The notes beneath the pieces were generated by a model. That model saw only the letters and a list, made by a program, of their open reading frames with translations. It had not been told where the DNA came from and ran no database searches. Shown piece by piece: positions 48,536-58,428 of a DNA stretch of 64,000 nucleotides. The stretch's first letter is position 1. Every line of letters begins with the position of its first letter. The translations under genes and the position numbers were made by a program. This stretch comes from an uncultured Methylococcaceae bacterium (lineage in GTDB: Bacteria > Pseudomonadota > Gammaproteobacteria > Methylococcales > Methylomonadaceae), in contig CAJXMF010000005.1 in the NCBI GenBank assembly GCA_913056195.1, positions 1 to 64,000 on the forward strand. The letters run 5' to 3'.

Positions 48536-49648
48536 CTACTCTGACTGTTGACTGCAGTCAGTTTTTTTGACATCAATTCGCCAGCGCTTGATGGATTTAT
48601 AACGAGTTTGTATTTCGGCCTCAATTTGTTTTTGTTTTAATTGTTGCGCAAGGTTTTCAGCACGTTGTTTTTTTACAAACAAGCCTAATGAAATGGCATT
48701 TTTCATCGGCCCTTTTCGGAACAGCCACAGGTTAGTGATGCCTTTAGCTTTAAGCTGCTGTTCTGTCGCTTGTGCTATGCCGAAATCCTTGGCGGCAGGG
48801 ATAAAAACCAGGTATCTTGAAGGTATATTTTGTTCGATTTCGTGTATATTCGAGGCATCGAGATGTGGCGGCAATGCTTCTAAGGCCGCTTGTTTGCTGA
48901 TAAATGTTTGTTTTTCTGTACAGCGGGGTATGGCTGATTTCGGTTTGATTTTAGCGAGCGTTTCTGAGTTGACTTCAGGTGTTTTATCAGGGGTGAGGTC
49001 AGTCGTTGCTTCGGCTGTTTTTTCGGCAATAAGCTTGGTGATTGTGGGCGTCGTTATTTCAGTCGATGTCACAGGATGAACGGATTCAGCAGGTTTCGAT
49101 GGCAACTTGTTCGGATCGATAGCGAAAATATTTTGTTCTGTTTCGGATTGGTCTATGGCTTCCGCTGTTTGGTTAGGTCTGGCTTTATCTGTAGCGCTTG
49201 AGGCTGACCGGGCTGTTTTTTCAGCGGCTTCTGCGTTGGGTTCAGTCGAGCCATCGGTATGATTGGATTCGGTTGATTTCAATAAATTGTGTGGGTCAAA
49301 ATCATATGTAGTTTCGGCTATCGTTTCAGGTGTGTGGGGCGTGATGATTTCATCGTTAGGCTCGGTTGGGTTTTGGGTTGTATTGTTCGAGGTTACTTCA
49401 GGACTGGTGGAGTCAACAGATTCGCTTGGAGGGGTTGAATCGTCTGGCAATGCGGGGTTTTGTTCCGGCTTTGTTTTAGCGTACAGCAAACGGTTTGTTG
49501 CAGGCGCTTCGGATACTAATAAAATCGTGGGAAGGGTTTTTTGTGCAGTCGGACTCTGTGGTGTGTTGACGTCGGAACCATATTGCACAGCCCACAGGAA
49601 AAAACTCAAGTTTGCGATGGCAATCAAGAAAAAGAGAAATTTTATCAT
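48536..49648 (-). CDS. SPOR-like membrane-anchored protein
   Basis: 370 residues. An N-terminal membrane anchor (about 1-20, FLFFLIAIANLSFFLWAV) is followed by a long Pro/Thr/Glu-rich low-complexity region (about 30-245) and a C-terminal domain (about 275-360) with the SPOR-like pattern IPSRYLVFIPAAKDFGIAQATEQQLKAKGITNLWLF and SLGLFVKKQRAENLAQQLKQKQIEAEI. SPOR domains bind denuded peptidoglycan at the division site. Its place after coaX fits similar proteins in other gammaproteobacteria. The stop of coaX lies one base upstream of its start. Confidence 0.75.
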   Translation of the reverse strand: MIKFLFFLIAIANLSFFLWAVQYGSDVNTPQSPTAQKTLPTILLVSEAPATNRLLYAKTKPEQNPALPDDSTPPSESVDSTSPEVTSNNTTQNPTEPNDEIITPHTPETIAETTYDFDPHNLLKSTESNHTDGSTEPNAEAAEKTARSASSATDKARPNQTAEAIDQSETEQNIFAIDPNKLPSKPAESVHPVTSTEITTPTITKLIAEKTAEATTDLTPDKTPEVNSETLAKIKPKSAIPRCTEKQTFISKQAALEALPPHLDASNIHEIEQNIPSRYLVFIPAAKDFGIAQATEQQLKAKGITNLWLFRKGPMKNAISLGLFVKKQRAENLAQQLKQKQIEAEIQTRYKSIKRWRIDVKKTDCSQQSE

Positions 49649-50377
49649 TCAATCTTCGCAATAAAGGCTCAGGCCGGTTAAAACCAGATCGGGTTCAATG
49701 TGGGTATCATGGTTCAGGTGTGGCGCGATGCGTGAGGCATCGCCACCGGTTAAAATCAATCGTGCTTTTTTATCAAGGTTTTGAATGCTCTGTTCGATAA
49801 GTCCAGACGCGGCCAGTAAAGTTCCACTATAAATAGCCGCTTCGGTAAAATCCGCAAGGCCTGTCACATAATCCTGTTCTATGGCAGGCAAAAGTTGGGT
49901 GTTTTGGCTTAACGACTGCCGCATCATGTGTAGGCCGGGGCAAATCAGCCCACCTTTGTGCTGTCCATCGGCGTGTAGATAATCCATTGTGATCGCGGTG
50001 CCACAATCAACCACCCAGCAATTCCCGGGCTGTTTATGATGGGCAGCGATAAGCGCCAGCCAGCGGTCGATGCCGAGTTTTTCCGGGTGTCGATAAGCAT
50101 TTTTGACGCCGCATTTTTGGGCCGAGGTCTGGGCCTGGATGATATAAATAGCGGGCCAGAGCTGTTTGGCCAAGTCGATGATGCGCTCTGCAATGGATTG
50201 ATGGCTCACCGTGGCAATTGCCAGACTGTCGGCCTGTGGCAGGTTTTGCCAGTGTTGATGCAGGCGGTCGATAAAGTGCGCTTGGTGGTAGTCTAATGCA
50301 CCTTGGCTGAAAAAATCATGCGCCTGTTGCCAAGCCCATTTAAGGCGACTATTGCCGATATCAAGCAGAATCTTCAT
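49649..50377 (-). CDS. coaX: Type III pantothenate kinase
   Basis: 242 residues from the ATG at 50377 (MKILLDIGNSRLKWAW), the normal start. An open frame extends upstream inside birA but has no homologous content. The first step of CoA synthesis is catalysed by this ASKHA-fold enzyme. The phosphate-1 motif DIGNSRLKW, KLGIDRWLALIAA, VVDCGTAITMDYL and LILTGGDA are present. It overlaps birA by 17 bases, a common pairing. Confidence 0.94.
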   Translation of the reverse strand: MKILLDIGNSRLKWAWQQAHDFFSQGALDYHQAHFIDRLHQHWQNLPQADSLAIATVSHQSIAERIIDLAKQLWPAIYIIQAQTSAQKCGVKNAYRHPEKLGIDRWLALIAAHHKQPGNCWVVDCGTAITMDYLHADGQHKGGLICPGLHMMRQSLSQNTQLLPAIEQDYVTGLADFTEAAIYSGTLLAASGLIEQSIQNLDKKARLILTGGDASRIAPHLNHDTHIEPDLVLTGLSLYCED

Positions 50378-51359
50378 GGCCGGGTCTGAAGCTGATTTCG
50401 CCGGAAGCGAAGGTTTGCCGATTGCCATCGGCTGTGCATAATAAGAGCTGACCGTGCTCATCGATGCCATCCAGAATCCCTTGGTGTTGCTGTTTGCCTT
50501 GGTAAAGCGTAACGGTTTTGCCATATAGGCAATCGTATTGTCGCCATTCTTCGATAAAAGAAGGCAGGGCGGTTGCGTCAAAATCGTGCAAGACCGGGGT
50601 CAGCTGATTGAGTAATGCAGCGGCTAACCGATTACGCAGGGTAAAGGCCTTGTCGCCGACGATGCTGTACAGGTCGGTGCAGGGTTGGTCAATTGTTTGC
50701 GACAGGTGTTGCGGCAGGAAGCCATTTAAACCTAAGCCGACGACGGCATGGCTGGGGCCTTCGGCTTCACCGCCAACCTCAATCAGGATTCCGCCCAGTT
50801 TTTTGTGTTGCCAGTAAATATCATTGGGCCATTTTAAGCCGGCATCGCTAATGTTTAAACTGTTGAGTGCCCGAATCACGGCAACACCAACCGCGAGGCT
50901 GAGTCCGGCAATGACTGCTGGACCGGACTGGTAATGATAGCGCAAGGATAAATAAATATTGCGGCCAAACGGCGATACCCACTGTCGTCCGCGACGCCCA
51001 CGGCCCGCTGTTTGATATTCGGCAAAGCAGGCTGTTGCGTGCGCGCTGCCTGCGTGCTGTAAGTAGGTGTTAGTGGAGGCAAGGCAAGGATGGATTTCAA
51101 GTCGTTGCAAAAGAGCCCTTGTATTTTCATTGAGTGCCTGACGAATAGTGTTTTCATCAAGGAGTTGTAATGGCTGGTTGAGTTTGTAGCCTTTGCCGCT
51201 GATGGCACTATAGCCCAGGTCGAGTTTGTCGAGGTTTTGTAATTGTTTGCATACGGCCGAGCGACTGATGGCGGCAGATTCAGCCAATTCTGTGCCAGAA
51301 TGAAAGCGGCCATCGGCCAGTCGATCTAAAATCTGCAGCAAATGTTGTGAAATAGCCAT
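50361..51359 (-). CDS. birA: Bifunctional biotin ligase/repressor BirA
   Basis: 332 residues. The N-terminal winged helix (LADGRFHSGTELAESAAISRSAVCKQLQNL, about 12-45) makes it a class II ligase that can repress biotin genes. The catalytic domain has the GRGRRGRQW biotinyl-AMP loop, KWPNDIYW and KLGGILIEV. The C-terminal SH3-like domain ends the protein. It biotinylates acetyl-CoA carboxylase. No biotin synthesis gene is nearby. Confidence 0.96.
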   Translation of the reverse strand: MAISQHLLQILDRLADGRFHSGTELAESAAISRSAVCKQLQNLDKLDLGYSAISGKGYKLNQPLQLLDENTIRQALNENTRALLQRLEIHPCLASTNTYLQHAGSAHATACFAEYQTAGRGRRGRQWVSPFGRNIYLSLRYHYQSGPAVIAGLSLAVGVAVIRALNSLNISDAGLKWPNDIYWQHKKLGGILIEVGGEAEGPSHAVVGLGLNGFLPQHLSQTIDQPCTDLYSIVGDKAFTLRNRLAAALLNQLTPVLHDFDATALPSFIEEWRQYDCLYGKTVTLYQGKQQHQGILDGIDEHGQLLLCTADGNRQTFASGEISFRPGHEDSA

Positions 51360-51827
51360 ATTATCGGCAAATGGGTAAGAAAACTGGAATTATACCGTAT
51401 AAAAAATGCAGTTTGAGCAAAGATGCCAGGTAATTCAGAGTCCCGGCTGTTTGATACCCTCATCCCGGCTTTCTCCCACGGGGAAAAGGAAATGTTGAGA
51501 GGGTGTCTGAATAGTGACTAAAAAATTGCGGGCTGTAAAAATTTTAAGTTTTTCGCTTTACCTAGTAGAATGGTACGTTAACTATAGCCTGGATCAGTGG
51601 TTTTAATGTAGATGGCTGGGAGCCAAGGTATTGGTTTAGCGCGGGATTTAAAAAGTCTTAGCTTCATCCTTTATAAACGTTCCTGGGTTGAGAGGGTCTT
51701 TTTTAAAACGTGATGAATCCATAATCTGGCACTTGTGTCGTCGTGAAATCACGGATTCAGGTAATCTTGCCGTATTGTTTTCGGTAAGGCATTGACTTAT
51801 TCAGACGGTTTATTTTGAGGATAAAAA
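51360..51827 (+). promoter_or_regulatory. Intergenic leader region upstream of ilvB
   Basis: 468 bases between divergent birA and ilvB. 51456-51504 is a palindromic, repeat-like segment (ACCCTC with GAGGGT, inner CTCCC-ACG-GGG), similar in style to a common proteobacterial intergenic palindrome. Near ilvB, TGAATCC and GGATTCA enclose a CGTG-AAAT-CACG hairpin, and CTTGCCG/CGGTAAG follows. These may form a structured leader. TAGAAT at 51566-51571 could be a -10 element. No convincing leader peptide was found. Confidence 0.4.
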
Positions 51828-53564
51828 GTGGAACTCAGCGGCGGCGAAATCATCGTTAGATGCCTGAAAGACGAAGGCGTGGAGTATATATTTGGTTATC
51901 CGGGTGGCGCGGTATTGCACCTGTATGATGCTATTTTTCAGCAGGATGACGTTCAGCATATTCTGGTCAGACACGAACAGGCGGCAACCCATGCGGCAGA
52001 CGCCTATGCGCGTGCAACCGGCAAGCCGGGTGTTGTTCTGGTGACATCGGGGCCGGGGGCGACCAATGCAGTTACAGGCATTGCGACTGCGTATATGGAT
52101 TCAATACCGATGGTCGTCATTTCAGGCCAGGTGCCAACGGCTGTGATTGGCAGCGATGCATTCCAGGAAGTGGATATGGTTGGTATTACCCGGCCTTGCG
52201 TCAAACACAATTTTTTGGTGAAAAGAACCGAAGATATTGCCGAAACCATGAAAAAGGCTTTTTATGTGGCGACGACAGGTCGTCCCGGCCCGGTTGTGGT
52301 GGATATCCCTAAGGATATAACGGAACCAGGTTATAAGATTCCTTATCATTATCCTGAATCCATTCACATGCGCTCGTATAATCCGGCTGTAATGGGACAT
52401 AAAGGACAAATCAAAAAAGCCGTTGATTTGTTATTGCTGGCGAAACGTCCCATTATTTATGCGGGCGGCGGTGTCATTTTGGGCGAGGCCAGTGAGGAAT
52501 TGACAGAAATAACCCGTATGCTGGGGTTTCCAATTACCAATACTCTGATGGGGCTGGGCAGTTTTCCGGCAACCGATAAACAGTTTATTGGTATGCTGGG
52601 CATGCATGGCACCTATGAAGCCAATTTGGCCATGCACGAAAGCGATGTGATTCTGGCCGTCGGCGCGCGTTTCGATGATCGGGTTACTGGCAAGATTGCC
52701 GAGTTTTGTCCTTATGCCAAAATTATTCATATTGATGTTGATCCGGCGTCGATTTCCAAAACGGTGATGGTTGATGTGCCGATTGTCGGACAAGTGAAAC
52801 CGGTTTTGCAACAAATGATCGATTTGATTCAGGACAGCAAAATGAGGCCATCTGAAGAAGCCTTGTCGGCCTGGTGGAGTCAAATTGATAACTGGCGCAG
52901 CATCGATTGTTTGGCCTATGATCGTCATAGCGAAATCATCAAACCGCAGTATGTGATAGAGCAGCTCTATCAGGTGACTCAGGGGGATGCTTATATTACC
53001 TCAGATGTGGGGCAGCATCAGATGTTTGCGGCACAGTTTTATCCCTTTGACAAACCGCGTCGCTGGATCAACTCGGGTGGGCTGGGCACGATGGGATTTG
53101 GATTGCCGGCAGCGATAGGTGCCAAATTGGCTTTCCCCGATGCCGATGTCGCGTGTATTACAGGTGAGGCGAGTATCCAGATGTGTATTCAGGAGCTGGC
53201 GACAGCACTGCAATATGATACGCCGGTCAAAATTATCAACCTGAATAACCGCTATATGGGGATGGTGAGACAATGGCAAGAGTTTAATTACAGCGGTCGT
53301 TATTCGCATTCTTATATGGATACCATTCCTGATTTTGTCAAACTGGCCGAATCGTATGGCCATGTCGGGATTCGCGTTGACAAGCCAGAGCAGGTCAAAG
53401 ACGCGATAGAGCAAGCATTCGCCATGAAGGACAGAACGGTATTTTTAGACTTTATGACCGATAGAGAAGAAAATGTTTATCCGATGATTGAGGCCGGAAA
53501 AGCGCATCATGATATGAAACTACGGGTCGCGCCCAGTGCAAAAACCGAGAGGGAGCTGGCCTGA
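51828..53564 (+). CDS. ilvB: Acetolactate synthase large subunit
   Basis: 578 residues from a GTG start with TTGAGGATAAAAA upstream. It is a ThDP-dependent enzyme for the first common step of Val, Leu and Ile synthesis. Blocks in order are [14 protein letters not shown] and [18 protein letters not shown] (ThDP-activating Glu), [16 protein letters not shown], the FAD-binding middle domain, and the C-terminal [17 protein letters not shown] with the ThDP and metal motif ([27 protein letters not shown]). In this motif GEA stands where most enzymes have GDG, so Glu-Ala replaces Asp-Gly. It is coupled to ilvN by a one-base overlap. Confidence 0.94.
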   Translation: MELSGGEIIVRCLKDEGVEYIFGYPGGAVLHLYDAIFQQDDVQHILVRHEQAATHAADAYARATGKPGVVLVTSGPGATNAVTGIATAYMDSIPMVVISGQVPTAVIGSDAFQEVDMVGITRPCVKHNFLVKRTEDIAETMKKAFYVATTGRPGPVVVDIPKDITEPGYKIPYHYPESIHMRSYNPAVMGHKGQIKKAVDLLLLAKRPIIYAGGGVILGEASEELTEITRMLGFPITNTLMGLGSFPATDKQFIGMLGMHGTYEANLAMHESDVILAVGARFDDRVTGKIAEFCPYAKIIHIDVDPASISKTVMVDVPIVGQVKPVLQQMIDLIQDSKMRPSEEALSAWWSQIDNWRSIDCLAYDRHSEIIKPQYVIEQLYQVTQGDAYITSDVGQHQMFAAQFYPFDKPRRWINSGGLGTMGFGLPAAIGAKLAFPDADVACITGEASIQMCIQELATALQYDTPVKIINLNNRYMGMVRQWQEFNYSGRYSHSYMDTIPDFVKLAESYGHVGIRVDKPEQVKDAIEQAFAMKDRTVFLDFMTDREENVYPMIEAGKAHHDMKLRVAPSAKTERELA

Positions 53565-54055
53565 TGAGACATATTATTTCTATTTTGATCGAGAATGAAG
53601 CCGGTGCGCTATCCCGTGTTGCCGGTTTGTTTTCCGCCCGTGGTTATAATATTGAATCATTGACCGTAGCCCCGACTGAAGATTCAAGCTTGTCACGAAT
53701 GACATTGGTGACGCGCGGCAACGATCATATCATTGAGCAGATTACCAAGCAGCTGAACAAGTTGGTTGATGTCGTCAAATTGATTGATCTGGCTGAAGCA
53801 GTGCATATTGAACGGGAGTTGATGCTGGTCAAAATTCATACGACAGAAAACAGTCGTGCCGAAGTGAAGCGCTTAAACGATATTTTTCGCGGCAAGATCA
53901 TTGATGTTACGGCAGCCAGTTATGTCGTTGAAATGACAGGTCCATCTGATAAACTGGATGCGTTTATTCATGCCCTGGATCCTGACAGTATTATCGAAGT
54001 GGTTCGCTCTGGGCCAACGGGTATTTCCCGTGGCGAAAAAGGCTTACACTTATAA
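53564..54055 (+). CDS. ilvN: Acetolactate synthase small (regulatory) subunit
   Basis: 163 residues. The N-terminal ACT domain [40 protein letters not shown] binds valine for feedback inhibition. The C-terminal domain (KIIDVTAASYVVEMTG) contacts the catalytic subunit. The length matches the IlvH/IlvN long form. The start overlaps the end of ilvB (TGATG). The collapsed repeat element at 54062 separates it from ilvC. Confidence 0.96.
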   Translation: MRHIISILIENEAGALSRVAGLFSARGYNIESLTVAPTEDSSLSRMTLVTRGNDHIIEQITKQLNKLVDVVKLIDLAEAVHIERELMLVKIHTTENSRAEVKRLNDIFRGKIIDVTAASYVVEMTGPSDKLDAFIHALDPDSIIEVVRSGPTGISRGEKGLHL

Positions 54056-54061
54056 TCCTTT

Positions 54062-54104
54062 AGGTAATGCGCAGTAAATAAAACACCCATATTGCGAATT
54101 GCCT
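54062..54104 (+). repeat. Correia-like element, collapsed 43-bp copy 3
   Basis: AGGTAATGCGCAGTAAATAA at the left is identical to the left arm of other copies. It runs through ACACCCATATT straight into GCGAATTGCCT, the last 11 bases of the right end. The whole centre is missing, so this is a minimal remnant or a deletion product. It sits 7 bases after the ilvN stop. Confidence 0.8.
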
Positions 54105-54126
54105 TAACTCTTATATTAACTTTTAA

Positions 54127-55158
<1,032 letters not shown>

Positions 55159-55172
55159 TCACAGTATCGCGT

Positions 55173-55204
55173 AGCCCGGCAATGATCTTGCCGGGCTGTT
55201 TTAT
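55173..55204 (+). terminator. Terminator after ilvC
   Basis: AGCCCGGCAA and TTGCCGGGCT form a perfect 10-bp stem with a five-base loop, followed by GTTTTA. Confidence 0.88.
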
Positions 55205-55235
55205 AAATGTTACCTATTTTTGAGCAACGCAAATC

Positions 55236-56465
55236 ATGAGTAAACCAAAAAAAGTCGCACTATTAACAGCAGGTGGCCTGGCGCCTTGTTTGAGTTCAGC
55301 TATTGGCAGTCTGATCGAACGTTATACTGAAATTGATCCAAGTATCGAAATCATCTGTTACCACGGTGGCTATAAAGGCCTTTTGTTGGGTGATTACTAT
55401 CAGGTCACACCAGAAATTCGTAAGAAGGCCAGCCTATTGCATCGCTTCGGCGGCTCGCCTATCGGTAACAGTCGGGTTAAATTGACGAATGTGGCCGATT
55501 GTGTAAAACGTGGTCTGGTCAAAGAAGGTGAAGATCCGCAAAAAGTCGCCGCTGACCAGCTGATTAAAGATGGTGTCGATGTGCTGCATACCATTGGGGG
55601 TGATGATACCAATACGGCGGCAGCCGATTTGGCAGCATTTTTGGCGGATAATAATTATCCATTGACGGTTATTGGCTTACCTAAAACCATCGATAACGAT
55701 GTGTTCCCGATTAAACAATCTTTGGGAGCCTGGACAGCGGCTGAGCAGGGTGCACATTATTTTCAGAATGTTGTTGCCGAAAACAATGCCAATCCACGCA
55801 TGTTGATTGTGCATGAAGTCATGGGGCGCAGTTGTGGTTGGTTGACATCTGCAACCGCGGTTGAATATCGTAAATTACTGGATCGTGCCGAATGGTTGCC
55901 TGAAATCGGTCTGGATAGGAATGCATTCGAAGTGCATGGCGTGTTTATTCCTGAAATGGACATCGATTTGGCGGCCGAGGCGAAGCGACTGCGCGCCGTG
56001 ATGGATAAACATGACGCGGTCAATATTTTCATTTCCGAAGGCGCGGGCGTTGAGTCGATTGTCGCTGAAATGGAAGCGCAGGGTCAGGAAGTCCCGCGTG
56101 ATGCGTTTGGTCATGTCAAACTGGACGCGGTCAACCCGGGCAAATGGTTTGCAGAACAATTCGCCGATATGATTGGTGCGGAAAAAACCTTGGTGCAAAA
56201 ATCGGGCTATTTTTCACGCGCGTCAGCAGCAAATGTCGATGATATTCGTTTGATCAAGTCCTGTGCTGATTTGGCGGTCGAGTGTGCCTTACGTGGTGAG
56301 GCCGGCCTCATCGGTCACGATGAAGACAATAATGATATCCTGCGGGCGATTGAATTTCCAAGAATCAAAGGCGGTAAGCCATTCAATATTGATGAGCCGT
56401 GGTTTGATGATTTGTTGGCGGCTATTGGCCAAAGTAAAGGCGCTAAGGTCGAAACGACTCATTAA
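55236..56465 (+). CDS. pfp: Pyrophosphate-dependent 6-phosphofructokinase
   Basis: 409 residues. GGDDTN (where ATP enzymes have GGDGS) and PKTIDND (Lys instead of Gly) are the two substitutions that mark pyrophosphate-dependent PFKs. MGRSCGWLT follows. Reversible PPi-PFKs are characterised in Methylococcus and Methylomicrobium, where they replace ATP-PFK and act in formaldehyde assimilation, which supports the methanotroph assignment. It stands alone between two strong terminators, 77 bases after ilvC. Confidence 0.93.
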   Translation: MSKPKKVALLTAGGLAPCLSSAIGSLIERYTEIDPSIEIICYHGGYKGLLLGDYYQVTPEIRKKASLLHRFGGSPIGNSRVKLTNVADCVKRGLVKEGEDPQKVAADQLIKDGVDVLHTIGGDDTNTAAADLAAFLADNNYPLTVIGLPKTIDNDVFPIKQSLGAWTAAEQGAHYFQNVVAENNANPRMLIVHEVMGRSCGWLTSATAVEYRKLLDRAEWLPEIGLDRNAFEVHGVFIPEMDIDLAAEAKRLRAVMDKHDAVNIFISEGAGVESIVAEMEAQGQEVPRDAFGHVKLDAVNPGKWFAEQFADMIGAEKTLVQKSGYFSRASAANVDDIRLIKSCADLAVECALRGEAGLIGHDEDNNDILRAIEFPRIKGGKPFNIDEPWFDDLLAAIGQSKGAKVETTH

Positions 56466-56487
56466 TAAGCATTGATTCTGTGACAAT

Positions 56488-56518
56488 AAAAAGCCCGTCG
56501 AGTCGATGGGCTTTTTTT
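56488..56518 (+). terminator. Terminator after pfp
   Basis: AAAAAGCCCGTCG pairs with CGATGGGCTTTTTTT (one G-T pair) around a three-base loop. Confidence 0.9.
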
Positions 56519-56671
56519 GCATTTGGACGAAGACTGTTTCCTCCTGAACTCAAGTTATAATCTGAAACGGGAGATGTCAGAATAAAAGCCACGTATATTC
56601 TTCCTGGGTAACGGCCGTACCCTATGCTACAGTATTAGAAAAAACTACCTTTTAATAATGAGGCGAGCACT

Positions 56672-56944
56672 ATGGCAACAACGGTTAAACTCGATGCGGA
56701 CTTGAAAAGCCGGATTCAGCACTTGGCTGAGCTGCGGCACCGATCATCGCATTGGATTATTCGAGAAGCGATTCGAGACTATGTCGAGCGTGAAGAGGCC
56801 CGAGAAAACTTCAAGCAGGAAGCCTTGGCCGCCTGGCAGGCCTATCAGGAAACGGGCCAGCATCTCATAGGCCAGGAAGTGCGTCATTGGCTGAGCTCCT
56901 GGGGTACAGAGCATGAGATAGAGATTCCCGAGTGCCACGAATAA
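56672..56944 (+). CDS. Ribbon-helix-helix antitoxin
   Basis: 90 residues. The N-terminal RHH fold (TTVKLDADLKSRIQHLAELRHRSSHWIIREAIRDYVEREE) binds DNA, and the C-terminal tail (VRHWLSSWGTEHEIEIPECHE) would wrap the toxin. It belongs to the CopG/ParD-like antitoxins paired with RelE/ParE toxins. The frame is intact, unlike the toxin that follows, so this may be an orphan antitoxin that still represses its promoter or neutralises other toxins. AGGCGAGCACT precedes the ATG. Confidence 0.88.
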   Translation: MATTVKLDADLKSRIQHLAELRHRSSHWIIREAIRDYVEREEARENFKQEALAAWQAYQETGQHLIGQEVRHWLSSWGTEHEIEIPECHE

Positions 56945-57227
56945 TTATTACCGAAGGGGCCGCTTAAGGTTTGGAGCGCTGTCGGCTCTTTTTGGCTGAA
57001 AAAAGTGCTTTGGCGGCCACAAGAGCCGCACAAGCGATTACCCGGCAATTTGAACTTTTGGTAACAGAACCCGAACTGGGCAGGTCGTTGGGAGAGATTC
57101 CAGAGTTGCGGGAATTACTCATTCCATTTGGCGATTCGGGTTATGTCGCGCTTTATCGCTATGAACCGGATGAGATAATGCTCTTTATGTACTCGCTTTT
57201 CGACATCAGAAAGAAGCAGGTTACTAA
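56932..57227 (+). pseudogene. Broken RelE/ParE-type toxin gene
   Basis: A toxin reading frame can be rebuilt from GTG 56932 (VPRIIITEGAA) overlapping the antitoxin end, but TAA at 56965-56967 interrupts it where CAA would give AAQGLERCRLFLAEKS. The middle, AAQAITRQFELLVTEPELGRSLGEIPELRELLIPFGDSGYVALYRYE, is a typical RelE/ParE body. At about 57178-57190 the frame is lost (consistent with a one-base deletion), because the conserved ending LYVLAFRHQKEAGY and its stop (57225-57227) are in another frame. Two independent lesions mean the toxin is dead. The continuing open frame to 57378 is read-through. Confidence 0.85.
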
Positions 57228-57372
57228 CCCAAATATTTCATCGGTCTGCAATATATTCCAAAACTGTATTGATCGCGAGATATTAAAGCAAGATCAGCAA
57301 TTTTTGACCCACCTGATTTCGTTATCACTGCGAACCTATTGGGTTTTGTCATCGTTAAAAAAGAAATCGCTA
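57228..57372 (+). other. Non-coding stretch between toxin remnant and repeat copy 4
   Basis: 145 bases that stay open in the shifted toxin frame but show no recognisable protein similarity. It looks like unconstrained sequence following the decayed toxin. No promoter or terminator was recognised. Confidence 0.5.
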
Positions 57373-57531
57373 AGGTAATGCTCAGTAAATAAAATACCCA
57401 TATTGCGCAGGATTTTTGTTCGTATTCAAGGCGTAGAAACAGGCGCATAGTAAGCTATGTAACTGTTTCTGCAACGCAGAAGACGGACAAAAAACAAGCT
57501 GGATGGGTATTTTATTTATTGTGAATTGCCT
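57373..57531 (+). repeat. Correia-like palindromic element, copy 4 (159 bp)
   Basis: A well-preserved copy. The terminal inverted repeats run about 30 bases (left AGGTAATGCTCAGTAAATAA, right the complement of AGGCAATTCACAATAAATAA), and both arms share AATAAAATACCCAT. The central stem GTAGAAACAG (57433-57442) pairs with CTGTTTCTGC (57463-57472), with one G-T pair, around the conserved loop with CATAG/CTATG. It lies between the toxin remnant and pssA. Confidence 0.88.
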
Positions 57532-57605
57532 AATATGCCGTTGCTCATACGCGAAGCATCAAAATTGCAGTAAAATGGCCCACTTAAATCATTGAGTTAT
57601 TGAAC

Positions 57606-58352
57606 ATGAACGATAAAAAATTAACCATACGTCGCCGAGGAATTTATTTATTGCCCAATTTGTTTACCACGGGTGCCATGTTTGCCGGTTTCTATGCAAT
57701 TACATCGGCTATTAACGGTAATTTTCATAATGCCGCTATTTCCATGTTTGTCGCGATGATTCTGGACGGTCTGGATGGGCGGGTTGCTCGCTTGACCCAT
57801 ACGGAGAGTGATTTCGGGGTGGAATATGATAGTTTGTCCGATATGGTTTCTTTCGGAATCGCGCCCGCTCTGGTGATGTATCTTTGGGTGCTGGGGTCGT
57901 TGGGAAAATTAGGCCTGTTTGCCGCATTTGTTCATGCCGCAGGCGGTGCACTCCGGTTGGCGCGTTTCAATACCCAGGTTGAAGTGGCCGATAAACGTTA
58001 TTTTCAAGGTTTGCCTAGCCCAGCGGCGGCGGCTGTTTTGGCGGGTGGTTTATGGTTTTGTCTGGAATTTCAATATGATCCGGCTGATTTTAAATATCTG
58101 ATTATGGTGGCCACTATTGCAACGGGTTTATTGATGGTGAGCAATTTTCGCTATTCCAGTTTCAAGGAAATAGACCCTAAGCGGAAAGTGCCGTTTTTTG
58201 TCGCCATTGTCATCATGCTGGCAGTCGGCTTTATTATGGCGCAGCCACAAAGTATGTTGTTCGTATTGGCTGTGGGATATGCACTGTCCGGCCCGATTGT
58301 CACCTTGGTGCTGAGAAAAAAATGGCAGCGCCGCAAAGAAGAAAACAGTTAG
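57606..58352 (+). CDS. pssA: CDP-diacylglycerol-serine O-phosphatidyltransferase
   Basis: 248 residues from ATG 57606. The CDP-alcohol phosphotransferase motif DGLDGRVARLTHTESDFGVEYDSLSD carries all conserved acidic residues of the DG-x2-AR-x8-G-x3-D-x3-D signature. Six or more hydrophobic segments follow (for example 95-120, 135-155, 165-185, 200-220 and 225-240). It makes phosphatidylserine, the precursor of phosphatidylethanolamine, important for the intracytoplasmic membranes of methanotrophs. Its position between ilvC and leuA is common in Proteobacteria. No strong ribosome-binding site is visible. Confidence 0.95.
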   Translation: MNDKKLTIRRRGIYLLPNLFTTGAMFAGFYAITSAINGNFHNAAISMFVAMILDGLDGRVARLTHTESDFGVEYDSLSDMVSFGIAPALVMYLWVLGSLGKLGLFAAFVHAAGGALRLARFNTQVEVADKRYFQGLPSPAAAAVLAGGLWFCLEFQYDPADFKYLIMVATIATGLLMVSNFRYSSFKEIDPKRKVPFFVAIVIMLAVGFIMAQPQSMLFVLAVGYALSGPIVTLVLRKKWQRRKEENS

Positions 58353-58392
58353 TTAAACGTCATTGTCTTGTTGACAGGTCATTTGTTTCGGC

Positions 58393-58421
58393 TTGTTCGA
58401 ATTAAGGCAATACGATATAGT
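58393..58421 (+). promoter_or_regulatory. Possible promoter of leuA leader
   Basis: TTGTTC (58393-58398) and TATAGT (58416-58421) are 17 bases apart. The predicted start site would be almost at the first base of the leader peptide ORF, so either the leader is translated without a ribosome-binding site or an upstream promoter (TTGACA at 58371-58376 has no good -10) is used. Confidence 0.35.
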
Positions 58422-58428
58422 TAAGGCT

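Noticed and set aside
49263-49664. A 133-codon plus-strand open frame opposite the SPOR gene
   Set aside because: It is rich in Gly, Val and Ser because it is the reverse of a Pro/Thr/Glu-rich coding region, and it lacks any motif.
51612-51713. A 33-codon ORF upstream of ilvB as a leader peptide for attenuation
   Set aside because: Ile, Leu and Val are spread out rather than clustered, there is no ribosome-binding site, and no terminator follows.
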